Shown here: positions 45,628 through 60,227 of the stretch, piece after piece
How the letters are laid out: each line of letters starts with the position of its first letter
Position numbering within the stretch: position 1 is the stretch's first letter
Source: Tetrahymena elliotti 4EA
Lineage: Eukaryota; Ciliophora; Oligohymenophorea; Hymenostomatida; Tetrahymenidae
Length of the DNA stretch: 64,000 nucleotides
Direction of reading: 5' to 3'
Assembly: GCA_000231825.2 (NCBI GenBank)
Contig: JH720356.1
Location: forward strand, 321,787-385,786
The notes under the pieces: model-generated
What the model saw: the letters and a program-made list of their open reading frames with translations, nothing else
Told to the model about the DNA's origin: nothing
The model's database searches: none
Translations under genes and position numbers: made by a program

Positions 45628-48600
45628 TCAAATTTAAGCTTAATTTTCTTAATTTTGAAGGGATTAAAAGTTTTGTTATTGATCTCTCAGAGTTAGTGCT
45701 TACTTAGATTTAGGAGGAATAACCACATTCGAGTTCATTTAAACTTATTATGAAGCATGTCCAAAGCCATCTTGTAATCTTTTTCTAGAGTTATCTCTGT
45801 TTTTAGTAGATAAAGGAGATTTGTCTCTAATTCTATATTATAAATTACTAGATTTAAATATTTTTATTTAAAAATGTTATTCTTACGTGTTTCTGCTTGA
45901 AGGTTGGTGGAAAGATGATTAATTTGCTGATACTTTCTTAGAATAAGTTACTGTTTCTGCATAGTTTGAGTTTAATTGTGAAAGTAGTCCTCTTGGGAGA
46001 ACTTTTTTGCTTTTATTAATATTACTAGATGAAGTATTTGAACAAGCATTTTAGGAATTCTAATTGTTGCTCGTTGGTGTTGGTGGAAGCTAATTAGCTG
46101 TATTATTACTATGAAGACTTAAACCTTTTAAGCATGCATTATTCTAATTTTGTTCCTTTTTAAGCATTTTCAACTGCTATTATTAGACATATGAAGAAGT
46201 GGTAGAAGAGGATTGATGAGATGAAAAAGTACCAGGCTTTTTATTTACGATTTATGGCTGCAAGTTTTCATTGTTTTCTTACTTTTATTACTTTTGATTG
46301 GTGACTCCAATATAATTTTCTAATATTTTAATCTTTTATTCATCTTCTGTATTCTTTAATTGGTAGTTGTTTTGCATCTTATATTCCTTTAGCAAGTTCT
46401 AAGCTTCTTCTTTGCTGTATTAATCTATGTTTTCTGCCATTTTAGTTAATCTGTCTTTTAATTCTCTCACTTTTTTTCTTGCAAATGCATAAGAATTAAG
46501 CTCTAGATCTTAGCTTCCCATTTTAAAGCAAGACATACTACGATTTGCTTTACTTTTAACTATTCCTTTTTACTACTACTCAGCAACATTAATTTTTTCT
46601 TAATTTTATGGAACCATATGATAATCTGCATTATTTTAATTTGTAATATTATTTGAGAAATTAATCAAGTTATTTGAGGATTCCTGCTTAGTTAACTCTT
46701 ACTAAATAATAGAATCAAGATTTTTCATTTACTATGTGGCTATCATCAATTCAGCTTTTTTGTTCATTTAATTGACTAAATATTCAACATTAAAAGAATC
46801 TTCTTAAGCTCTATACTTTTATTTTGGAGAATTAGGTTTGGAATCTTTTTTTATTATTGAAAAAGATGTTGTTGATGCATTTTTAGACATTTTTTGCTCA
46901 TTTTAATCTTCTTAATTTTCTTAGAGAATATTTGTAAAGTTCAGTTATTACAGCAGATCAGCTTAGCTTCTTGATTCTACAATTTAATAATTCTCTATGT
47001 TATCATTTAATGAAGGTTTTTACTTTGAACATTCTTTTTGATCACTTTAATTTTTAGTGATATTAGAAAAATCAACATTTTTTAACTTTTAAGCATACTG
47101 CTTAAGCTCAGAAATAGATATTTCCATCTTTTTTCCAGAACTATTTTAGATTCCATTTAGGATAGTGTTGTTATTACCAAGAACATTTGACCCATTATTT
47201 TTATTTTTTGAGTTTGAATTTTATTTATTGGTGTTGTTAGGCTTTAACCCATTTATTTAAATCTGTAATTATTAGAGGGTATTCTATGATTCTTTTGATG
47301 CCTATTTAACAGGGAAGTTAATATTTTTACTTGTAGATGGTCTTTTTGTTGCTAAATCTTTATTAGCCCCTTGTTAACTATTTTATTAAAGTTGAGAGCT
47401 TTGCATCTTAGCATTTTAGTCTCTATTTGTTCTTTTTGTGGTGGCAAGATATGAATTTTCATCATTATTTGCATTTGTATTCTAATTAATATTTATTGAT
47501 GTTTGTCTTTTGATTTATTTGGAGATGTTATTTGTTTGGCCTGAAACATTTGAGTTATTTGTGAAAACTCCAGAGTTATTTGATTAAAATTTATTTGCAT
47601 CCTGAATTTAGTTTCCATTTACTACTAATTATAGACCATTTGTTGACTCCTTACTTGATACAGGTCTATCACTTATCATCTCCTTAGGTATTTTCATGTA
47701 AAATTTTCTAGTATTGGATGATGTTGAGCCAGGTTAGGAATTGACAGAGGGAGAAGGGGGTATATTATTTGAATTAGAACCACCATATATTTAACTACCC
47801 TTCTTTTGTAACAAAGATGATCCAGATAATTATGAAAGTGAAGATGATGAGCTAGTTTGATTTTCTTTTCCAGTTTTCTAATTTTAAGAAATAATGAGAA
47901 AGAATATTGAAAATATTAAAATTATTTACCAAATCCATAATCAACTTTTATTTTTGTTCAAGCAATTTATCTTTTTAGTTAAGCTGTTCTTGCATTTTTT
48001 GCATCATTTTTTACATTTCTAAAATTTTTATATCTTTCATGTTTGCATCAAATTCCTTGAAATCAGATTCCATGTCATTACCAAAAATTCCACCAACAGC
48101 CATGCTTGAATTGAATGCCTAAGTTCCTTAATATTAGTTACCTAAATTCTTGATGCTTACCTATAATTCTTTCTTTTATTCAACATTTTTAGCCAATTTT
48201 AAATTCATTTCAGCCAATATTTCTTAATTGCTTTGAATAACTTCTTTTCTTTTTTAAATATCACTTTTAATTTCAGTAATTTCTAAATCATCTATTTAAT
48301 CTTAATGTAATTCTAGCATCTTTTCTTGTTCATTTATATAGTTTTCGCTAATTCTATTTAGATTAATAATTTCTTCAATTGTATTTTTAATTTCCCAGTG
48401 TTCTTCGAGGTTCTCAAATAGCTTTTAACCAATCTCATCTACAAAGTTATCTGTTTAAATATATCAAAAATTAAATTAATAAATTGTTAAAATTTAACTC
48501 ACTTTCATCAAGACCTTCAATAGAGTTATTTGAATTATATTAGTGAATCATTCTTTGCTTATTCTTCAAAAGAAGATTTTCTTTATTTTTCATGTCTAAT

Positions 48601-50411
48601 TATGTTTTTAAATTAATGATTTCCTAACGAAGTCCATTCACAATACTTTTATATTAAGAAACGTGTTCTGTCATTTCTTGTTCATTTTTTGTAACACTTT
48701 TTTTAATTTTTCTTGCTCTAACAGCATATTTAAGAGTGTTAATAGTTTCTTCATAGCAAAGACTACTTGGAGATATACATGCTACCATAATACTCTTAGT
48801 ATTACCACCTAAAGATTCTTTTAACAATCTAGTTAACTTTGAATCGCGGTAAGGTACAAAGGATCCTTTTTTATTAGAATCAGAGAGTAAATTAATACAA
48901 TTTCCAAGAGCGAGAAGACTTCTATTAATATTTGCACCTTCAGTTAATCTCAATCCTCTATTTTCAGTGGATGCTGCTCTTTCGCTTCCAGCTAAATCTA
49001 CGATACATAATTTAGACTGAGTCTTTTTATTTTAACCGTGATTAACTTATTCGCATATAATTTGAATAATAGCATGAGATCTTTTTTTATAAATAAATAG
49101 TAAATTAATTTAGAGAAAAAATTTTGCGTTGAAAACAAACGAAATAATATTTGAAAAAAACAGTAAAAAAATTTCAAATTCAAAAGAAAAGAAGCAAAAA
49201 GACATTATAATTTATTTATTAATTCCCAATTTAACAGATCTTTATTTGATATCAAACAAACAAATGTTAAGAAAAAGATTCTTTTTAAGTTTTATGGTTT
49301 TTATTTCTTTAAAAATACAACTCAACCTGTTGTTGTTGGGCTTCTTTTAAATAATTCTAACACAAAATTCACTTATTTAAAATCTATTTTATGATTTTTA
49401 AAAAGCAAAAATGCTTTTGCTTATTCAATTTTTATCTAAAATGTTAATAATCTTTATCTAATTTACCTTGAAGAAAACTAGTTTGCAGCTGTTGAGGCCA
49501 TTATTCTTCTAGTGTTTCCTTGAATAATAAAATTATTTATATCTTGAGGATCTTCTAAAGGATATTCAGTTAAATCTGGGACAAATACTCCCTTTTCTGG
49601 ATCCTCTATGACCATCAAATTCTCGCTTTTCTAAACCATGAGATCACGAATATTTTCATTGTAAATTTCTAAATAACTGAATTTAAATTTAATCTAGCCA
49701 GTGGCTTCTCTTGCTTATTCATGTAAAGATTTTATTATCATTAAAGCTAAACCATCTTATTAATTAGTTTGGCTATACAAATTACCAAATATAGTATAAG
49801 ACTTTCCTGCTCCAGTCATACCATATGCAAATACGGTAGAATTATAACCACTTGTGATATGATCTACTGTTGGGTATATGGCCTCTTAAAAAACTTATTC
49901 AGTAGATGCGTTTTCATCAAAAACTTTATCAAAGATAAATTCCTTTTCAGGTTTTTTTACAATATTATTTACATTATTATTTCCTTGAACACTATTTGGA
50001 CCTTATTATCCTCCAACCAAGCTTGGATTATTACTTGGTATGAAACTAGATTAGTTATATTAGAGTATATCTTTTATGCTATTCTCATTAGGATCATACA
50101 CAAAAACCTATTATAAAACAATAATTAACTAAGATGAATAAAATTGATAATAAAAAAAGCAGTTATTAAGTAAAATTTATTTGTCTCTAAAAAATTATTT
50201 CATACAAATGTCATTTTCTAACAAATTTATACTTCATAAATATATGGAAAAAAATAATTACCATATCATCCTAAGCCTTGACAATACTATTGTACTTTCG
50301 GGAGGTCTGATTTTCTTCTTTTGAATTTAATGGTCTTATTCTCACACATACTTAAAAATTTGCTTTATTTGAGTCATCTTGGTTGTTGTTATTTTTATTT
50401 ATTGAACTCAT
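45628..50411 (-). CDS. Kinesin motor protein, probably kinesin-8 family
   Basis: ATG ([19 protein letters not shown]) at 50411 to TGA at 45628-45630, about 1,350 residues. The motor begins [11 protein letters not shown] poly-polar insert ([18 protein letters not shown]) follows, then [17 protein letters not shown] and the P-loop [15 protein letters not shown]. After [10 protein letters not shown] and RSHAII come [10 protein letters not shown] with switch [38 protein letters not shown] and [17 protein letters not shown] in the P-loop and LKESLGGN with RARKIK fit the KIF18/19 (kinesin-8) type, which walk to plus ends and shorten microtubules. Coiled coils lie in the neck and stalk (to about 47940), and a long Ser/Asn/Gln tail follows. 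An unusually long intron (about 49092-49465) splits the motor before RSHAII. Family subclass is an inference. Confidence 0.88.
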
Positions 50412-51078
50412 CTAATTTTATAATGCTATTGATTGATTATTAGTTTCTTTGTGATTATATTCAAAAAAGCAAATAAAATTTTCTTTTTTTGTTTAAATGA
50501 ATGTTTGATAGAGTTTTGAATATCTAATAATTTTGATGCAATTAAAATAATGTTAACAAATCTTAGTTAGACTATTTATTAATTATTCTATTGTATTATT
50601 TATTATTTCTTCTTCTGATTAACAAAATATTCACTTAATTAATTTACTAGTTTAGCAGTTTTTTTCAAAATGAAATTCATAACAACAGCATATTTATGAA
50701 ATACATGTATTTTAAATTCCTTTTTCATTGATAAAAAATATTTTAATCACAATTTATTTTTTACTTCCAAATTGGATTTAATATATTTAAACATTAAAAT
50801 AATTTTCTCAAAAAAACAAAAATGATTTCTTAAGCTGATATGGAAGGTGTTTTTTATCATTTTTATTTTGATTTCTTGAAAAAAGCAAACACTTTTGATT
50901 TTTATTAAACATATTTGAAGAGGTAGTTTTGAATCAAATATTTTTAATAAATTTAAATGGGTTTATTCAAAAGTTTTGTTGATTGATATTAAGATTATGA
51001 CTATTAATAATAATTGACTCTATTTTTTTTTATTTTTTTACAATAAGTAAATTAAAAACTGTAATTAGTTAACTTGAA
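50412..51078. other. Divergent intergenic region
   Basis: The 5' flanks of the kinesin gene (minus) and the giant Gln-rich gene (plus). AT-rich; no gene or motif. Confidence 0.6.
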
Positions 51079-54000
51079 ATGGATAAATTAATTGCTAAAA
51101 ATCTTTTAAAAGTTGATTATAAAGAAGTAAAATAATATCTAGATTTATCTCCTTCGATTTAGGATTTGTAAAGCTCATCTGATATAGATAATGCTTACAT
51201 TTATTATAAAAAACTTATCCAAAATTAAGTAGAATTTATTTTTTTTAAAAGAAAATCTAATTTTAAGATATACATTTTTAAATAATTAGTCAGGCAAGGA
51301 TGGGATAATAGCTGAAAGACTTTGCAAAAATTATATATTTATATCTTTAATAATGTTTAAAACAAAAAAATCTTCTTAATTATCGTCATTAGAAGAGCTA
51401 AAATAATAATTAAGCTAATCTGCAGTAACCAAAGACATTAGTTCTACTTTAGAATACCTTTTAGACATTTAAATCTTAACAGACTGTCTTATGCATGAAA
51501 ATATATAAAAAATAATTTAACTTATCAAAAAGTATAGTCAAAAGATAAGATAAGTTCATATTGATAAGCTTTAGCAGTTTGTTTGCTCTTAAACTGGAGT
51601 AAAAATAAATGAATTTCAACTAAAGAGTTTGCTTAAAATTTGTGAAGTTCTCTTTTTATATGGGTTAACATTATATGATGCAATTAAATTAACAAATCTT
51701 CCTCAAATACTGTTTGAATTAAAAGATAAAATTAATGGCCTAAAATAATCAGATTTATATTTAGAAATATGCATCAAATTTAGGTATCACAGAATTGTTA
51801 ATTCTTACTAAAATGAAGACTTTGTAAAAACATACCTTTTTATAAACTATCAAATTATTAAATTTTTTTATGATAGAGGATTATATTCTCCTTGTATTGA
51901 AAAAATAGATACCTTTATAGAATAGGTAAACAGTAGAGTATTAGGTATGTACTATTAGAGGACATAATTGGTAAAAGATATTTAAAGTTTGTGTAATAAA
52001 TTTAATTCTTGGAGGGATAAGTGCTAGAAAGTAATATAAAATTAAAATTTAGAGAAGAGCAATACATAATTAATATTAAAAAGAATATCCTAACTAGTGT
52101 ATGAAAATATTTATTTAAAAGAAGAAAATATTCAATTGGAAAACAATAATTAAAAACCAAACACAAATGTAACAAATAGTAATTCAACTATTAAAAGTGA
52201 AAATAATAAAAAAGTTGTTAATTGCTTTACTTAGTAAAATTAATAGAGTAAAATATAAAACAATCTAATCACACCTCCTTTAAGATCAAGAAAGAACTCA
52301 TTAATTGAAGTTTTAGAGTAGCTAAAAATAAATAAAAATAATCAGGAAAATTAATCAAAAAATAAAAAAAGAAATATTTTATAGGCTGAACAGATTAATT
52401 AAGATGCTATTGAATTAATAGATGAATAATTTAATTTAGTAAATTCAATCATAATTTAAGATTTTGAAAATGAATAATAGGAAGAAACAAGACAATTCAA
52501 CTAATAAGAGATATAAAAAATAGATGATTCTGTTCTAATTAAGTAGTAATTACTCAAAGAATAAACTTTAGAGTAGCTTTAAAATGAAATCATTTAAGAA
52601 AAGGATTAAAATGAATTAGAAAATGATTCAGGAATTGAAGAGTTGATAGTTCGAAATTCTTTATTTTATTTATAAGAAGGTAAATTAGCAAGTCAAACAG
52701 AAAAATCAAATTCTTTTCAATTTTTCAAGCCTAAAAATCCACTATATAGCTGGTTTTAGAATCATTAGGGCTTGAATAAAAATATCTTGATGCAGTAAAA
52801 ATAAAATAACCAATAAAAGTAAGACTAGGTTTTTGAGAAATCTAAAAAAGATATTTTAAATAGAATTTAAGATATTACTTCAGAAAAAAACAAATTTATT
52901 CAATGCAATTTAAAGACTGATTCAAGTAAAACAAAAAATAATATTTTTAGTGTAAAATCCAACAATACTTCTTAGTTAATAAATAATTAAAATAGCTCAA
53001 AAGCTAGAATTGATACATAAAATCATTTTTATATTCGCAAAAAATAAAAATCTTTAGATTTTTAAAATGGTTTAAAAGTAAAAACCTAACCAAATCTATC
53101 TCCGTATCAGACTCTTAACCAAAAAAATGCTTAAAAGAAATAAGATCCATTTAAAAATATAGAGAAAAAATCTAAAAATCCAGCTCAAGAAGTTGGTATA
53201 GCTTTCTCTCAAATCAAGGCTGGTTTAAAATAAATTGAATATTTTAACAATACATAGGAAAGTAATGATATTTATCAAACTAACATAACGGATTGCATTG
53301 ATACTGTAGTAGAGGATCATAATGCAACTAAAAATTCAGTGTTATCCTCCTCTTAAAATTAATATGCAACATCTTCTTCAATATTTAAAAGATCTCATTC
53401 ACAAGCAAATTTTAACTGGATAATTTAATAAAATATAAACCAAAACTAGACATCTCATGATGAGAAAATGTAATCATAATTGTAATTTTATAATACAAGC
53501 TAAATTTTGCTTAATATTTCATAGATAAATCCTATGAATCAATCTATGATTAACAATAGTAGATCATAATTAAATCATTCAATTGCAAATAATTCATCTT
53601 TTTAAAAGAGAAAACTAGTAAAATTTAATTCTTTTTAGTTCAGTAACTAATAAAAATAATCTAATTTCACTCAATCTTCTCCAAAGACTAGTAAGTATAA
53701 AAGCAATACCAACTAAAATAATTTTTCTAATACAATTAGTGATTTATAAAATGATAATAGATAGGATTATAATTATGAATCAACTCCCAAACAAAACTAG
53801 TTCTTTTTAGATAAAAGTATTTCTCTGTAAGGAAGCCCTAGAAAAAAAGCATTATCTTCAGCAGCTTTATAAGAATAGGCTAATGTTATTTGTCACTACC
53901 TTACAAATTAAAACTAAGCTAGGCAAATTCAACAAATTCCAATTAGCGATAAACCAAATTTGATGAATATTTATTTGAAAAATAGCATAGATCTATAGGT

Positions 54001-57000
54001 TGACTCTAATATTAGGCAAGAATCTGAATCAAATGATATAAATCAATCATAATTAGTCAGTAATTAGAGCTAGTAAATTGTAAATAGAGACAGAACAAGA
54101 TCTTAAAATTTAATAAAATATCTTCATTAATAGTAAGATTTAAGAAAGTAGTAAGATATTTAAAAGGTAATTCTAGATAAAAAATAAAAAATATTGAACA
54201 TCAAAAATAAAATAAGGAATGCTTTGATAACCAGAAAAATTATAAAACTAAAAAAATTAATTGAAATAGAAACATTGACGTATGAAGAAAAGATATTCAA
54301 GTTATTTTAAGAACAATTTTAGATTCTTAAAGATAAAAATAAAGGAACAATACAAGATTTCTAGTAAAATCAAATCATAAGTAAGATTAAATAACAAGGA
54401 AGCTCTGAATTTATTGAAACAGATTTACATTTTACTCATCCTAAAATTAAAATCTTTTTAAGAAAGTAAGTTTTTAATTATTAATTTTAAGATAAATAAA
54501 TTTATTTAAATAAAATTAGACGGTAACTCTCTAAAAATTAGCAAATATCTTTGTTCTATAAGTAAAACAAATCAAAGGATGGATTGACAAACAAGTTATT
54601 TTATTGCAAAGATTAAGAAACTGTTGAGTAGTCACCAGTAAAATAAATATTTTAATTAAACATTTTAAAAATATTTCTTATGATAATAAGATTTTACATG
54701 ACGATGATGAAAATTTTGATTAAAGTAATTGCTAGAGCTTGAGCAAAACTGAAGAAATTTCATCAAGTTCTAATTCAAGCAATGATATAACTTCAGAGTC
54801 AAATATTCAAAGCCATTTTTAAGAAACATAAAAAAGAAGAAATGGCTGGATGAAAAAAAATAATGATAGTAAAGCCCTCAAGTTATTTTACACAATAAGT
54901 TTAGTATTTTTGTAATCTTTCTTTTTAAATTTATTTAAGTTTTTTTCTTTTTTAAAAACTTCATCCACTTATTTTCCAATAAATTTATTTGATTTTCAAT
55001 AAAAAAGATTCATAAAGAGAATAGTTAGAATTTATAAAAGAAATATCTAAGCTGTTTTTGAAAAACGAGAGAGTATGAAGGAAAATTTTATGATATATTT
55101 TGAGGATAATTTATAAAATAATAGTAGTTTTTTTATCTAATCCAAGCAAGAAAATAATCAGAAACTCTATTTTGAAAATGAAAATTAAATTTAATCAAAA
55201 GAAAATATTTCAAGCTAGAGCTTAAGATTGAGGAGAGAGTCTATTTAATAAAATTAATTAAGCTTATAAGAATCAAATACATAACAGAAATTCTAAACAA
55301 ATATATTTCACATCTTAACAAATCTAAAAAAATTTATTAATAAGCTATTCTATAAAATATCAGGATATAACTATCCTTCACATAATTTTAAATTGATTAA
55401 AATTCATCCTCCTTTTAAATTCTTTTATCGTTAACATAGCTGGATTGTCAAATTTTAATAGAAACCAAAAGAAGGGATAGAAATCAAATCTTAAAAATGG
55501 AGGTTAATTATATCTACTTTATTTCTTTATTTAAATATTTTAATTAACATAAAGATTTTTTATCCCTACAAATTTCTATGAATCAAGAGAATATCTAGGT
55601 TAAAGTGGTATTGAGAAATCATCAACTATATGGTCTTATGCTTTGAGATAATTTATCTTATACTTGAACCAAAATAATATTAAATTATCCTTTAGTGTTG
55701 TTTAGAGATAGTATGATTTAACCTAATAGCATCCAATTAATAACAATTTAGAAAAAAAATCTTTTTTATTCTGGTAATTTGTCAAAATTTTTAATTTAAA
55801 AATTTAATTGCTTTATTTTTATTTTCTTAATAGCGTAAATCAAAAAATCGAAGAAAGTATTACTGAGACTGATTAATATTATATGGGACTTTTTAAATTT
55901 ACTATAGAATTATTTGTCAATTATTTTTGTCATTAGACAGTAAAACCAACTGGTAAGGCAATTGATTTTACTTAATCAGATAGTTTCAATACTTACTTAA
56001 GTCAATTAGGATTTATGTAATTGGCAAAAAATTAATTTTAATTGAGATAACTAACATCAATTACTTACCTTAAAAATTCCGAGAATTTAAAAAATAAGCA
56101 AGGAAGTGTTCTTCTAGTAAATTAAGATAAAGTAAAAATTATTTATTTATTTTGTTGAAAATACTTTTTAATTTTAAAAATTAGTATCAAAAGTTAGAAT
56201 AAGAGAGGAATTTTATTAAATAGTAATATCATCAGAATTTTGTTTAAAAAATTGAAAGTCTAAGGAAATAACTTCACCATGTTTCATGTTTTATTGCTAA
56301 ATAATATAAAAAATATTATTAGATAACATGTTAAATAAGTATTGGGACATAGGTACACTAGATTGAGAGTTTTGATAAATTGAGTGTTAATGATATAACT
56401 TTTTTGATAAGTGCTAAAAATCTTAGAACTTTGCAATCTATCAATACAGTTAATTTACCTATTCAAACATTTATTGAGGAAGGAATTCAACCCTAATATA
56501 TTTTAAAAGAAGTGAAAAAGTAATTTTAAAAAAAGTTTACTTAAAAAAAGAAACTTTATTTAAATTAAATAGATGGATCATGTATGGCTATTTCAGCAAA
56601 TAATTTTTAAGAATTATTATGCTATTAATAGAAAAAAGGGCTTATATTTCAAGAAATACTCAGTTGAAGGAAAAGCTTCTCCTCAACTCTTTGATGTGGG
56701 AGACTATCTATATGATAAACTCCATAGAATAGATTTTTAATGTGCAAATAAGCTACAAGTAGATAATTGAAATTGAAGAGACACTTTTATGCTAAGAAAA
56801 AAATTCTTAAATCAAGACCTTTTAGTATATTGAAGATTTAAATGATGAAAAAGATATTTGCATAACATAAATGTCAAATAGATTCACAAATGAATAAGAA
56901 TAATTTAAAAATTTAAATGAATTAATTAAAAAGAAAATAGATTATAAGGAATAAATAGAAAATCATTTAATGTAAATATTTGGCTTAGACATTAAAAATA

Positions 57001-60000
57001 AATACTCAAATGAGACTAAAGCAGTTCAAGGTAATTATCCTTTAATGAAATTAAATTAATTTTTATTTTTTATTTAGAGGAAAAAAATAGAGTAAATAAT
57101 TATTTTAGTAGACACAAGATATCTTTAAAATAGGATATTAATTGTGTTGAAATAGTAAAACAAGTATTGGATTCTAGTACTAATATTTAAGGTAATAGGA
57201 GACAGGGCCTTTGTAGTCCTATTTAGAAATTTTCAGTTTAACTAGAAAGAAAAAATAGTTCTTTTAGCAGCTATTTAAACAGTTCTAATGATATAAATAA
57301 TATTTCAATGTGTCCTTCTGATTAGAATACACCTAAATCTAGGTTCGGAGTAATGTGTAGAAGTAGCTAAAAGCATTCTTACTAATTTAATCTTTAAAAA
57401 GCTCTAAGCATCGATTTTACTGCTTTTATAACTGATAATAAATAAAGACCTTCTTAATTTACTCTAAAAAAATAAAAAAATAGCATAACTGCAACTAAGT
57501 ATTATGACAGATAAATTCATTCAAGAGATACTAAAAAACTAACATATTTTAGTTAAACTCATGCTAGATAAATTGTCAATAAGGATCAAGAACAAAAATA
57601 ATTTTATGTTTACTTTCTGAATGACTCAAGTCAGCTATTTCGTTTTTCATTATTTCCTAAAGATAGAATAGTCTTTTAAGAACTGGATACCAAAAAAAGT
57701 ACCCCTGCAGAACTTTTTGTTGATGTTAATTATCATAAAAGCTTTTTGAAATTAATATCTTAGTTTTTCAGTACAAATAATAAAACTTTGAGGAACTATT
57801 TTCTTGAATATGTAACTCACAAAATGAAAAAAAAATATAAAAATTTGCAGCCAAAATAATTTTTCTAAAAATCGTCAAACAATAAAAACCTTTTATAGTT
57901 AAATATGAACAAATAATAAGCTTTATAATTAGATCTAATACATACTATTAAAATGAGTATACTTGTTAATAACAAACTTCTTTTTTAGAAATTTAATCAT
58001 GTCAATAATTAATTTGTTATGAATGTAAAGGGATTTGGTAGAAGCATAATTGATCTGCATATTTTTACCTCTTTTGAAGATAAAAATATTACTAAAAATT
58101 AAACTTTTTTCTTGAAGCTTTAAATTAGTCCTTACTTATCTAAAACAGTTTTATGCAAAATAATTGTAAAATTTATTTATTAACTCAAGATTTCATTAAA
58201 ATAATTGTCTAAAAAAATAGTTTGGATACCATGATTTGATTTTAATAAATTCAGAAGTTTTACATAATTTGATGTCAGATTGCTCTGTAATATATTAGAA
58301 AATTATCTTGGAAACAATCCTACTGAAGGCTTAAATTGTTTAAACTTGTTTAGGTAAATAAATCTTCATGAGGCATATTAGCAGATAAATAGTAAAGAAA
58401 AGAATTGCTTTTTATGGAAAGGATCCTAAGTAATTCATAAGAAATAGCAGTAGTAGCTATAGCAGTTAATAAAATATAAATACTGAATTACAAGTAGAAA
58501 AGCTTACACTATTTAAGTAAATGCATTTTTCAATTCGTTTGATGTTTTTATCAATTTATTTTTATTAAGGCCTATATTTGAAAAATATCCTTTTTAGAGA
58601 GATTAATCAAGAGTGTAGAAGTACTTGCTTGAAAAAGCTATAAATTCTAGAAGAATTATTTTGAGGCATATAATTAAATTATAAAATCAATTTTGGATTG
58701 TTACAATTACAAGAGATGTTGTCTTTAAATTATGGATAGTCAACTTCTATTCAAATCACTCTCAAAGATCATTTTAAAATAAATTTTCTTTTTAGTAACT
58801 CAGTCAATCATTCACATTTAAGAAAGAAGAGATTCCATTATTGTTTACCCCTAAGATGATATTTTACATGAACAACAAATTAATATTCCCTTTTGATAAC
58901 TACATTCACTTCTTAAAAAGAACTGAAAACAAGTCATCAAAAATAATTTTAGGAAATAAATTTTACTCATTACAAAAATAATAAGAAAAGAAGGTTCCAA
59001 AGTAAATGAATAATTTCTTATAATTATCTTTAAAATTTCATCAAATAAAAATAGGAGTAAGCTCTACAAGAAGTTATAGAAAGTTGTCAAATTTTTATTT
59101 TTGAATTTGAAAAAAAATAAAAAAAGTAGAAAAAGTTCGATCAGTAACAAAATGGATTATGACCAGTAGCTCTAATATTTGAAACAACTCACTGATGTTT
59201 AAGACTCTCTATTTTCAGAATTTAAATTTACTTAAAGATATACTAATATTAATAAATTTATTGAGGTTTATTTATGGACCTCTGCTTTTACTTAAAATTT
59301 CTTTGGTTTTCAAAAAGAATAATGCACTTTATGGTTCCACACTATTAGCCTGAAGGAGACATTTTTTTCTAATATACTTAGACTCAATAATTAAAAACTA
59401 TTTCATTTAGATATTGAGGTAAACTTTAAAGAATTTTTAGTTAACTAAGAAGTGGCAAAGAATAAAAACTTTTTCTAAAAAGACATGTAAGCTTGTTTAA
59501 ATTCTAACAAAAATTTACATTACTATTTAATAATTAAAAATATAGAAACCTAGTCAGCAGAAAAAGAGATTTTATTATGACAAAAAATAGCAATATAATA
59601 AATTATAGAGATACTACTTAACTAAATTTTATTATTTCTTTAAGAAATCTTCATTTTTAAGTAGATTAAATACTGGAATTAAACTTTCGTGAAATTCTAA
59701 ATATTTTTATTGGCGAAGGTTACTTTTATGACAAAAGTAGCTATTAAAATGCTATGGTTAACTACTCAGATATAAGAATGATGAGTTAGTTTATATTTTA
59801 AAAGTTTCAAACTGGTAATTTTATCGATCTAATTGATGATGAAAAATCAAATTCCTCCTCATCATTATTTATGTAGGCAAGAAATAGCTTAGCTACAGAT
59901 ATGAGAAAAACATTAAAAAATAATATGGCATTAGAAAGCATATTCTTTCATCCTATTATAAAAATTAATTAATGGATAAACATGAAAAAAAGACTTTATT

Positions 60001-60227
60001 TAAGTGCGCTATATTACACAAGAGATAAAAGTTTCAAATTTATTATTTCTCGTTTAGGGACAAGAGATTCCTTAACCATTTATAAAGAAGTTAAACATAT
60101 AGAAAAAAATGTAGGTTATATCACTATTCTCTTATAGGATTAGTCAATTTAAAAAAATATATTAAAAAGATTGATTAAATTCTATTCACCATACCTCCTT
60201 GAGTAGTTTTTTGAATGCTATCAATGA
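51079..60227 (+). CDS. Giant Gln-rich protein of unknown function
   Basis: ATG (MDKLIAKNLLKVDYKEV) at 51079. A 3-kb reading frame continues after the first intron (about 51227-51289), then at least eight short introns carry the frame to TGA at 60225-60227, giving about 2,800 residues. The first 300 residues are helical and globular (EYLLDIQILTDCLMHENIQ; LQQFVCSQTGVKINEFQLK). Then come about 1,000 residues of Gln/Asn/Ser-rich sequence read through by dozens of TAA/TAG codons. At about 54890 a hydrophobic patch appears (ISLVFLQSFFLNLFKFF). The C-terminal 1,500 residues mix globular, hydrophobic segments (RFIKRIVRIYKRN; LFYKISGYNYPSH; WIVTITRDVVFKLWIVNFY; SALYYTRDKSFKFIISRLG). I recognise no domain. 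One frame jump at about 59577 is not explained by an intron. It could be two genes or contain an assembly error. Confidence 0.65.
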
